From Verrucomicrobiales bacterium (GTDB lineage Bacteria; Verrucomicrobiota; Verrucomicrobiia; Verrucomicrobiales; DEV007): a DNA stretch of 64,000 nt. Location: the NCBI GenBank assembly GCA_029213005.1, contig JARGPI010000001.1, positions 141,469-205,468 on the forward strand, given 5' to 3'. Shown here piece after piece: positions 19,901 to 31,900 of this stretch. Under the pieces are notes generated by a model. It worked only from the letters and a program-made list of their open reading frames with translations, made no database searches and had not been told where the DNA came from. A program made the position numbers and the translations under genes. Numbering within the stretch: the stretch's first letter is position 1; every line of letters starts with the position of its first letter.

Positions 19901-22900
19901 CTTTGGGTGCGTCGACCACCTTATCCGGTTCCTCGGTCACCTTTAATGGCGGCGTTGAGGACGATGGCATAGGAAACACACTCTCTGATCTTACCGTAAC
20001 GGCTACCTCCGGAGATGTCGTCTTCAGTGGCGACGTGGGTGGGTCAGCTGAATTAACCGGTTTAACGACTGGTGCTTCAGGCACGGTCCATTTCAATGGT
20101 GGGCTCAGTGGGGATCCGCTTCAGGTTAAAACTTCGGGAGTTCAAATTCATAGTGGATCTGTGCAAACAGATGGTAATACCGATTTCACCGGAGATGATC
20201 TCATTTTCCAGAGTTCCAGTACTTTCGGAGGCGATGCCACTTTCAAAGCTGACGCCATTTCCGGTATCTACTACACTTCTATCCCTGACTTTACCGGAAT
20301 AATAAGTTTCGGAGGGGCCGCGACGTTTGCCGGGACGGCTTCTGTCACTGCCGAGTCTTTCAGTTTTGCCGATTCCTTGAGCCTGGGAGCGGGCGACTCC
20401 AGGTTTCTTGCGATCAACAATGGAACTTTCACCGGATTTGTCAGCGGGCCGGACGCGAACCTGAGTGTCCAGGTGCCCAATATCACCGATTTTGCCAGTG
20501 GTTTGAATGTTGCTTCGATTACGACCTACTTCGGCGGCTACACACGTCTTGGGGGCAACTTCACCCTGAACGGCTCGCAAAACAGCGCCTTTAATAATCA
20601 GGTACTCATCACTGGAGGTAATGTAGTGGTTGATGCCACTCCAGGAACCGGTGGGGTGACTTTCGGTTCGACGATCGACAGTGCCGCAGGCAGCAACCAG
20701 TCTCTTATGGTTAACGCGAACGGTGACATTGTATTTGGTGGTCACATCGGGGATGATTCTCTAGCAAGCCTTTCGGAAGATACAGGTCTGGGTTCACTTA
20801 CCACCGGAGGTACCGGAAATGTCTTCTTACGCAACAATGGAACCGGCTCCAACAAGTTGCTTGATCCAATCGATGTGGATGGTCCTAATTTGTTTTTGAA
20901 CTACGTCGCTTCACTGGATCCAGCTTCGATTGATCTATGGGAAGATCTCGTGGGCACTCAGGAGGACCTGGAGGGATCCAGTACAATTGACTATCTCAGC
21001 TCCAACAACTTCGGGGATTTGGATCTGAATACAAACGGCGCTCCCTCCGCTGTGACAAACTCAGCTCACCAGGGAATTCACGCCGCATTCACATCGGCGG
21101 CGATCGGTCGCTCTCTGGAGGACTTCTTTACGGTGAACAATTTGAATCTTTCCAACGTGGATATTTCCGTGGAAGTATGGATTAGACCAAGCGATTTCAC
21201 CGGAAATCATGTGATATGGGAAACCGGGCAACAGGCCAGTGCCGGGGCTGGATTGATTCTTGAAGGTTCGACACTACACTGGATGGTTCGGGAAAGTGCA
21301 ACCAGCGGCGGATTTGTATCCGTCGACCTCGCGGACCCTCTCGGGCTGAACCTGGATGTTTCGGATTTTATTCAAATAATCGGGATTTATGACCGCGATG
21401 CCACTGGTGCGACCGATGCGGCTAACGATGTGATTCGTCTCTACGTCAACGGCATCGAAGTAGGCTCCTTCACGGGGAATATTGACGACTCCAGTTCCGG
21501 TGACGACATCGGCCTGGGTAGGGAAAACAGCAGTCTGGGAGGTTTCGCCGATAATGACGGAAATCCGATCGCAGGTTTCCCATACAATGCGGATGACTAT
21601 GACAATAACTTTATCGGTGAGATTGCGATCTACCGGATTTGGCGGGAGGCTCTGAACACCGCCCAGGTGCAGGCGGCTTACGATACGGTTCATAATGGTA
21701 TCACCGTCACCACAACAGCAGGTGCTTTCTTTGGAAACAACGCAACAGCTCAAGGCGATATCGTGATAGGTTCAGGCTCGGGCCTGAAATTCGGAATCAA
21801 TTCCAGTGGTGCAGGTGGCACTCTGGTGGGAGCGAACCAGTTAATTCTGCCTCAGGGAACGGGGCTGGATCTCAGCAACGCCGGCAGCCTGCTTTTCGAA
21901 CCGGGTTTCGATTTCTCTACCGAGCCTGCCATCGGTCAGACCTACACGCTGATCGACAATCAAAATCTGGCGGACGGTGTCACAGGGAGTTTCTCAAACG
22001 CTCTAGAGGATGTGACTTTCCAACTCGCTGGTTTCAACTGGAAAGTAAACTACAATGCAGGTGATGGGAACGATGTCGTCCTGACATTTCTCGGATCAAA
22101 TGCGGTGGTTGATTCTGAAGTGCTGCTTGACGAAAATGGTGTTCTGTTGATTCGGGATGCCGCTGACAGCGGTGATACCACCAACTCGCTGACGATTTCC
22201 GAAGTCAATGAAGGTGGGGAACTTTACCTTGTCATTTCAGATGGAATCGGATCGGTTGGGCTCGGTGCCGGAGGTGTTGGAAATGAACAGCTCGCAAGCC
22301 TGTCCCGTCCGGCTCCGGCTACCGTGAAAGTCCTGAAAAATCTGGTCACTTCCATCGTCATTCAGACCGCATTCGGAGGAGATGAAACTTCGGATAGTTC
22401 TCAAGACACCGTCAATATCAACGCGGAGCTTAACCTCAGTGGACCGATTACGATCACTGCGGACATTATCAATGTAAACGCAGCTTTGAATTCCTCCCTA
22501 AATACATTGGCGGGAGCTGCTTCGGTCAACTTTAACAGTGTTACGCCGGCATTTGGTGGTGATCTCATCGTCACCGGCGGAAGCATCAGCGTGAACAGTG
22601 CGCTCGATGCCGGGGGAATCGTGAATTTCTCCGCTGTGAATCTGGTTACGATTGGCGGAGTTATGACAACCGCGTCCACCTTCATGGTTGAGTCGGGAGG
22701 CTCAGTTAGCTTCAGCTCCGATGTCACGGCTTATGGTGACGTAAACATCACTCTGGCCTCGCCGGATCCGGCGGTAGGTTCGATCAACCTTGGGGGAGCG
22801 AACCTGATTTCCACGACAGGTAACCTCACTTTAACGGGGACCAAAGTATTAACTACCAATACCACTCTTACCGGAGTCGGCGTATTCCTGCTGGATGGTG

Positions 22901-25900
22901 ACGCCGGTATTTACAATCCGGGTGTCGGTCAAACCCAGGCAAACGGAACCTATGGAGTCACTCAACTCAATACCTTTACCCTGACTATCTCTACTTCGGG
23001 ACTGGACGCTGCGGGAGGAAATCAAACCGGGCGTATCAGTGGAACCGGTAGCATTGTTAAGACTGGATCAGGGACCTGGAACTTGATGCCTTACCACGAT
23101 ATTGCGAATCTTCCCGATAACAACACGGCACCAAACAACAACCTTCGAAACGATTTCGCGACCAATACACCAGTACTGGTACAGCAGGGAACTTTGCTAA
23201 TTGCGGGCGGTACCGGAAACCAAAGCCGAGCCAGCGTCAATTCAGCGCTGATTACGGTTTCGAGCGGTGCCACTCTCGACCTCAACCGGCCGAATCAGCT
23301 GGGCGATCTCTCTGTGGTTCATCTGGAGGCCGGAGCTACGTTCCTGGTTCGGCAGGGCGAGACGATCGGTGCCGTAACCGGAACCGGTTCCCTGATTCTC
23401 GATAATGGTTCGTTCCAATTGCGCAATGAGGCAATCCGCAGTTTTAGCGGAGAACTCACGGGTGACAGCAATCTGTTTCTGCTTGGCCAGGTCACTGCTG
23501 AGCGACCCTGGATTCTCAATGAGACTGGTATCGGATCCTTTACCGGCATTATTACGATTGGTAATGCGACCGGTGGGAGTATCGGGCCCAATGCGCAACA
23601 TGGCCTCTATGTTAACGGCATCACTGATGCGAATTTGATCAGAGTGAACAGTCAGAGGGAATCGAACGCAACGATGGATGTTGTCGTCGGAACTTTGGGT
23701 GGTTCAGGAACGATTCAATCCAATGTGATCAGTCATATCCTATCAAACTTCAGACCCGGTCAGGATGGTCTTGGAACGGCGAGTGTGGGAACCCTTACAG
23801 TGGAGGGAAGTGTCACCCTCGGGGCCGCAAGTGTGGATGCTGCCATCAATTCTCTAGTTGTAGGAGGTGTCATCATCGAAGATCCTGCTCTCGCAGGAAG
23901 TCCGGCCGGTTGGATCGGTTCGAATGCGACGACCCGCTTGGAAATGCGGGTGGATGATGCAAATGGAATCAGTGACAAACTGGTCGTTACCGGTGACCTG
24001 GATATTTCCAACACCGATTTGAAACTCTTCGGTTTGGATGGCGTGACCCCACTCACGACCGTTGACGATGCGTTCTATACTCTTATCACTTACGGTGGCA
24101 CTCTCACTGGAACTGCTTTTGCTTCGGTGTTCAACCTACCTGCAGGTTATGAAATAAATTTCGACACAGCAGGGGAGATTCGTCTCACCACGATCATACC
24201 GGCGGTGGTCAGTATCAGTCCGGAAGATGGATCCAGCGGCGTTCAGATTGATCGGGATCTCATTATTGAGTTCAATCAGCCCATCGTGGCGTCCACTGGG
24301 AATATTACGATCAGTGGCGGTTCAAGCGGGCCCATTGTTATCCCGGTTAACGATCCTCAGATCACGATATCGGGAGGTACCCTGACGATCAATCCGGTCG
24401 ATGATCTTGAATTAAGCACTGCGTATTCTATTCAAATTGAAAGCGGAGCGCTTCAGGACCTTGATGGAAACCCTTTCCCCGGAATCGATGCCCTGGACAC
24501 CGATACCTGGAATTTCTCGACTAACGACGATCTTCCACCTGAAACGCTGGTGACGTTGGAGGGAGGAGTCCTCACCATCGTCGACAGGAGAGGTGATAGT
24601 GAAGACAATTTGACGATCCAGGACAACGGGCTGGGACAATTTGTCATTACCGATACGAAAGGGCTCACGGTTGGAGTGGGCGTCGGGCTTACCGATACCG
24701 ATACGGCTCCTAACTCTGTATCTATAGCAAAAAGCGGTATTACCAGCATTGTGATCAACACCGCAAATGCCAGTGGCGATGCGCAGGTGGATGTTGTGAC
24801 GATCAGTGATGCGATTACCGTCTCCGGAGACATCACGATTACTGCAGAGACGATCTATCTTAATGCACCGGTGATCTCTACGGGAGGAATCGTGACTTAC
24901 CATGGGAATGTCGTGATGACATCTGACCTTACCCTGGGAGGCCAAAAGGTTATCTTCAATGGGCGGATTGATTCCGATGCGGGGCAAAATCGGGCCCTCA
25001 ATTTCGCGGTGGGCACCGGAACTGTCACCTTTAACGGCATCGTGGGTGGAACTGATGCACTCGCGTCGCTCGACACGACCAACGCTGCCACGACCCTTCT
25101 CGGAGACAATCCGATGGTGACCCAAGCGAATCTGACATTGAACTGGGACGCCTCTCTCGATCGCGGCGATGGTATCTACTGGGATTCAACTTTGAATGCT
25201 ACCGATATCAATGCGGGAGCACCCGTCAGTACCGATCGGAGCGGGAACCGCTGGGACTGGACTGGAGTGACGAATCAAAGTGCCACGGATGTTTCCTCAA
25301 TCTCGAACCTGGCCGGTATTACCCACGCTTATGAATTCGGCGGTGCCGTAACCGGTGCGCAGATGGGATCCTTCGAAAGCGAAGTGGGATTGACTTTACG
25401 CAATGGTAATGACCTCGACTGGACAAACGAGAATCTGGCACTCGAACTCGTTTTCAGGCCTTCGGCAACGGACCTTTCGGGAATTCATATCCTTTGGGAA
25501 TCCGGTGGTTCCTCAGTTGAAGATGGTACTGCCATTTATCTGGAAGATGGCGTTGTGAAACTCATCAGTGGGGATGCGACAGTTAATCGAACCGTGGCGT
25601 TGACCACTCAGCTAACTGCCGGTGTATTCTATCAGGTGGTGGCGTTCATCGATGTGCTCAACAATGATGTGGCGACACTCTGGCTCAATGGAGGCGCCGC
25701 AGCAGGCGGGGAGGAGGGAACCTCTCTAGAGACCGACCAGACTTTCGCCGATTGGTCGACGAATAAAAATCAAGGTCTTGGGCAACTGATCGATTCCGGG
25801 AAAGTAGGAGTCAGTGGTTCCCGGTTCGACGGCCAGATAGCAGTGATGAGGGCCTATCGCAATGTTCCGGCGACCTTTGGAGCACTCGAAGTGCAGACAA

Positions 25901-28900
25901 ACTGGAACGTTTTGAACACGGTCCGAACCACTGCGGTAGCGGTAAACACCGTAGGAACTCAGACCTATTCGGCTTCCGTGACATTGGGAGCTTCCACGGT
26001 GCTGAACGCTTCAGCGGTCACTTTCACCGGTACGGTTGATGACGACGGCAACGGAGCTACACTTTCCGATCTTACGATAAATACTTCGGGAGGAGACATT
26101 ACCTTCAGCAATGATGTCGGTGGTATTGTCGAGCTGACCGGTATCACTACAGGGACCGGTGCGACCGTGGTCTTTAATGGTGGTTCAATTGGCGACTCGC
26201 TTCAGATCAAAACTTCGGGCATTCAATCCTATGGTGGAAATATCGTAACGGCGCTTAATGGGAACGCTGATTTTGTCGCTGACCATCTTTACTTCCTGGG
26301 TTCGACTAACAACTTTGGTGGCGATGCAACCTTCCGTGCGGATGCCGTCAGTAGCTCTTACTCCACTGCTACATCTGGATTTACCGGAAGGGTGAGCTTC
26401 TCCGGAGCAACCAACTTTGCGGGAACGGCTACGATCACTGCGGAGTCGTTCTACTTTGCCAGCACTTTGGATTTGGGAACCGGAACGTCTCGATTCGTCG
26501 CCATTGGAACCGGAACTTTTTCGGGTGCTATCACCGGAAGTAGCGCCGATCTTAATCTCAAGGTGGCAACCATCACTGAATTTGCAAGTAGCATCGAAGT
26601 TGCGTCCATGACTACCTTTTTCGGTGGATACACCAAGCTGGGTGGCAATGTGACGTTACATGGACCTGCCAGTAGTTCCTTCAATAATCAGGTGCTAATC
26701 ACCGGTGGAAATTTGATTATTGATGCGACAGCCGGGACCGGAGGCGTCACTTTTGGTTCTACGATCGACAGTGCTACCGGGGGTAATCAGTCCCTCACGG
26801 TTAACGCAAATGGAGACATCGTCTTCGCAGGTGATATCGGAAATGACTCTCTCGGCAGCCTCTCCGAAGATACCGGGCTCGGCTCTCTGATTACCGGAGG
26901 AAGCGGCAATGTTTTCATCCGTAACTATGGAACGGGATACAACCGAATGCTCGAACCTTTCGACGGTGAGGGCGGTAATCTCGCTCTGAATTATGTGGCG
27001 GCGTTGGATCCGGTGATCGGAGCCAACCAACTATGGGAAGATCTCGTCGGAGCCAATGAAGATCTTGAAGGCTCTTCGACGGCATCCTACCTCGGTTCAG
27101 CTAATTTTGCCAACCTCGACTTCAACACCGATGGTACACCAGTGGCGGTAACGGATTCGAACCACAAAGGGATTCATGCCGCGTTTACTTCACCGGCAAT
27201 TGGTCGCTCTCTCGAAGATTTCTTCCCGATCAACAACGTCAATATGTCCAATGTTGATGTCACGTTAGAGGTGTGGGCCCGACTTAATCCTGATTACGCG
27301 CTCGATACGACAGCCCGGGTCATTTGGGAGACCGGTTCGTCCGGTGCCAGTCAGCCTGGTATGGCGGTTTCCGTACTTGGATCGGTTCTGACGCTTGCGG
27401 CACAGGAGGATGATGACCGGCTTTCCGGAGTCGGTGCGGGAACCCGGGATGCCGGCGGAACGTTTGCAGTGGATCTCTCTACCTTAGGTATTGATCTTAA
27501 CGATTTTTTCCAGGTCGTGGTGTCTTACGATCGTGACGGCGGATCGGGCGTTGGAGCCAATAACGACATCGTTCGTCTCTATATCAATGGAGTGTTGGTC
27601 GGAGCTATAGATAATGTAGATCTCGACGATATCTCTTCGGGAGATGATATCGGGTTGGGCCGCCAAAACGCGGAGACCGGCGGCTATGCTATCGACGGTG
27701 ATCGACCCACGGGATCTTTTAACGGCGAAATCGCTATTTACCGGGTTTGGCGTGAAGGACTCAATACCACGCAGGTGCAGGCGACCTATGATGCCGTCCA
27801 CAATGGTATTACGATCACAACAACGGCGGGTGCCTTCCTGGCAAACACCACTACCACCGAGAATGGTCTAATCCTCGGAACGAACTCGTTGTTAAAATTC
27901 GGCCTCAATTCGTCCGGTCCCGGAGGGGCGCTTCAGGGAGTAAATTCTCTGGTAATTCCGGAGGGCGCTTCTCTAAATCTTGGAAATATCGGGGACAATC
28001 TGATATTTGAAGTCGGTTTTGATTTTAACACGCAACCGGCACTTAACGAGACCTTCACGCTGATCAGTAATGAGAATGTCAGTGGTGGAATCATTGGAGT
28101 TTTCGACAATGCTCAGGAAGATACGGTTTTCGTGGCCAATGGCTTCGAGTGGAAAGTTAATTACGGAGCAGGAGTGGGCGGAAATGATGTGGTGCTAACT
28201 TATCTAGGAGAGAGTTTGATCGTGGATTCCGAAGTCTCTCTCGATGCAAACGGCGTGCTGACGGTGCGCGACGCCGCCTCGAGTGGTGACACGGTCAATT
28301 CGTTGACCATAACAGAAGTCGAGGATGGAGGGATTATTTACCTCGTTATCACTGACGGCATTGGTTCAGTAGGTAAAGCCGCCGCAGGATCCGGCAACGA
28401 GCAAATAGCGAGTTTACAACGTCCCGCTCCGGCAATCGTTCGCGTGGAAAAGAGCCTGGTAACCTCTATCGTAATCCAGACGGCATTCAATGGCGACGAA
28501 TCGACCGATCTCTCCGAAGATACAGTAAATATTAATGTCGACCTCAGCCTTATCGGAGCGCTGACGGTCACCGCCGACACCATCAATGTGAACGCTACCT
28601 TGAGTTCGTCAGGAACTATCTTGGCAGGAACCACTGCGGTTAACTTCAATAGCGTTACCCCGGATGTAGCTGGGAACCTCACGGTCACCGGCGACTCTAT
28701 CAACGTGAATAGTGGCCTGGAAGTCACTGGCCTTATCGATTTTCTAGCCAATAAATCAGTGAATCTGGGTTCGCCGATTAGCTCGACGAGTCATGTGAAA
28801 ATTGCGGTAGTATCGCCCGACCCACTGATCGGGGCGATAAATATCGGTGCCAGGGTGACCGCAACGAACGGAAATATCGTTCTGACGGGAACCAAAATCC

Positions 28901-31900
28901 TTTCAGCTGATGTCACCCTGTCGGCTGTATCGGTGGTTCTTGACGATGGTGATCCTGCGACGGGTTCTACCAATTCTAATCCTGCTTTTGGTGTCACCGA
29001 GTTGAATGGAAAAACTCTGACCATCGATGTATCGGGTAGTTATGTGAGGGACAACGCAACTCCGGCCAATCACCGGAACTTGCAGACTGGCCGAATCAAT
29101 GGAGCGGGTACTCTGATCAAGACCGGTGCCGGAGAATGGAACCTGATGGCTTATGCCGATCAATTTAACGGATTTGGCGGGAACACCGCTGACGGGTTAT
29201 ACAATACGTTTGTAACCGATGCCCAAATCCTGATTCAGGAGGGAACTCTTTCCGTGAAAGACGGTGAAGATAACCAGAGCCGGGCGGTTAGAAACCGGGC
29301 GACGATTATCATATCCGATGGTGCCACATTGGCTTTGAATCGAAGCACTGCGCTTCATGATCAAACGAGTATTCATATTGAAGCGGGCGGTGAGTTTATC
29401 AACAACAGTGGAGATTTGATCGGGAAAATCACCGGCTCAGGTACGCTCAATCTTCAAAGCGGAACCCTCCAGAGCCGAAACGATCCCGCCGAATTTGGAA
29501 CCTACTCCACCTTCAACGGCGAGATAATAGGTAGTGGTGGTTTCAGCTTGAGGGGGCAGAATAACGCCGAGCAACCCTGGATTCTCACCGAAACGGGAAC
29601 CGGCTCCTATACTGGAACGATTGTGATCGGTTTCTATGGTGGCAACACGGTAGGACTAAATAGCCAACATGCCCTCTATGTCAATGGTATCACCGATGCC
29701 GCTTTGATTCAGGCGCGGAGCTATCAAGAGGATAACGGTCCCGATATCACAGTTGGATCGATAGGGGGAATTGGAACGATTCAGGGCAATGTATCCAGTC
29801 AAATCCTCACCATCTTCCGTCCGGGTCAAGACGGGATGGGGGGACTGGCTATGGGGACCCTTACGGTAGTGGGGAATGTAACATTGGGAGCTGCGAGTAG
29901 TGATCCAACATCAATCACTTCCGGTAATACGAGGCTGGAAATGCGGATTGACGACGCCAATGGAACCAGCGACAAGCTGGTCGTAAACGGAAATCTGGAT
30001 ATTTCCAACACGGCATTGTCTTTCTTTGGTCCGGATGGTGTGACCGCGCCCGGTTCTGTGAATATCCCGACCTATACGCTTATCTCTTACACGGGGACAC
30101 TGACCGGCACTTCCTTCGCTGCCGAGAGCAATATTCCGGCAGGTTACGAGGTGGTAATCGATCCGGTGGCTAAAGAAATCCGCCTGGTGACGATTGCTCC
30201 TGCTATCGTCAGTTTGACACCTTCGGACGATTCGAGTGGCTATCAGGTCGACTCAAATCTAGTGGTCGAATTTAACCAGGATATCCAAATTGGATCCGGT
30301 AATATCACGATATTTAATCACACCAATGCCACTTCGACCGTGATTCCTGTGGGGGATGCTCAGGTCAGTATTTCCGGGCGGACCCTGACAATCAACCCAA
30401 CCCTAAATCTGGAACTGGGCTCTGACTATTATATCATGATCGACTCCGGAGCGATTACTGATACCGACGGATCGCCAAACCCATTTGACGGAATTAACGA
30501 TTCCACGAGTTGGAATTTCACAACGAGTGTTGAATTGCCACCCGAGACACTGGTTACGGTGGTTAACGGTGTCCTCACGATTACCGATGTGAAGTCAGAC
30601 AGTGCCGATCAGATCATCGTCACGGATGATGGTTTCGGTCGTTTTGTGATTTCGGATACCGGCGGGCTTCTGGTTGGTGCCGGTCTTGGGGTAGTGGATC
30701 TCGATTCAAACCCTAACACGGTAACCTTAGCTCAAAGTGGAATTTCCAGTTTGGTAATCAATACTGTCAATGCCGATAGCGACACCCAGGTGGATTCTGT
30801 CTCGATCGACAGTGCGATCAGTTTGACGGGTCTCATCGAAATTACCGCTGAAACAATTAACTTGAATGCCGATCTGGGTTCCAGTGGTGACGCGGTCACT
30901 TTGAACGGAGATGTTGTGGTCGGTTCTGATTTGACAATTACCGGGTCGGTCGTTACCGCAACCGGGGACCTAACGATCGGTTCCAGCCAAACTAATCACT
31001 TAAATATAGTTGGGGACGCTGTGCTGGTAGGTAATTTGAATTTCGAGTACGATGGCAGTGCTGCGGGATCCGCTGATCGCTTGAGCGTAACCGGTAACCT
31101 TGATCTGTCAGGCGCGACTCTGGTTCTCAGTTCAATTGGTTCCGCCGCTGATGATTCGGTTTATGAATTGATCAGCTACACAGGAACCTTGACGGGATCT
31201 CTGGTCAGTGGGGCCATTGGCATACCTGCGGGTTACCGGATCGATGAATCAACCCCGAATATCATTCGCCTGGTTGAATCGGTCGCTCCTACCGTAAACA
31301 GTTTCGAAAGAAGTCTGCCGACAGCCGAAAACACCAACGTCGATTCTCTGGTATTTCGGGCAACGTTCAGTGAAGCGGTCCTCAATGTCGATGCCACTGA
31401 CTTTATGGTGAGTGGTACCACCGCTTCGATCACTAATGTAAATCAAATTGCCGATGGAGTGTATGATATCACGATTAGCGGAGGTGATCTTGCTACGGTT
31501 AACGGAGTGGTCGGACTGGATTTTGCGGCAGGACAAAATATTACCGACACGGTTGGAAATGCTTTTGTCACGATCGAACCCGCGATCGACCAAACTTACA
31601 CGATAGATAACGCCGCACCTGTTCCGGTGATCGCAGCCGCCTCAAACCCCAGTTTTGTTAATCCATTTACCATTACGGTAGACTTCGGTGAGGTGGTGTC
31701 CGGTTTTGATGCTGGAGATATTACTGTTGGAGGAGGAACAGTTCAGGGCGCGGTAACGGATGATGGTAACGGCAAGTTCACGGTGACGGTTCTAGCTGCC
31801 GCAGATGGCAACATAACTATTGATATCGCCGCTGGTGCCGCTCAGGATCTCGCCGGCAATGATAGCGGCGCCGCAACCGGTCTGACGGTTTTAGTCGACA

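Noticed and set aside
24412..25125. Minus-strand 237-aa frame inside the giant gene (and other long antisense frames there)
   Set aside because: These are shadows caused by the repetitive, Asp/Thr/Gly-rich codons of the giant gene; no signal, domain or RBS.
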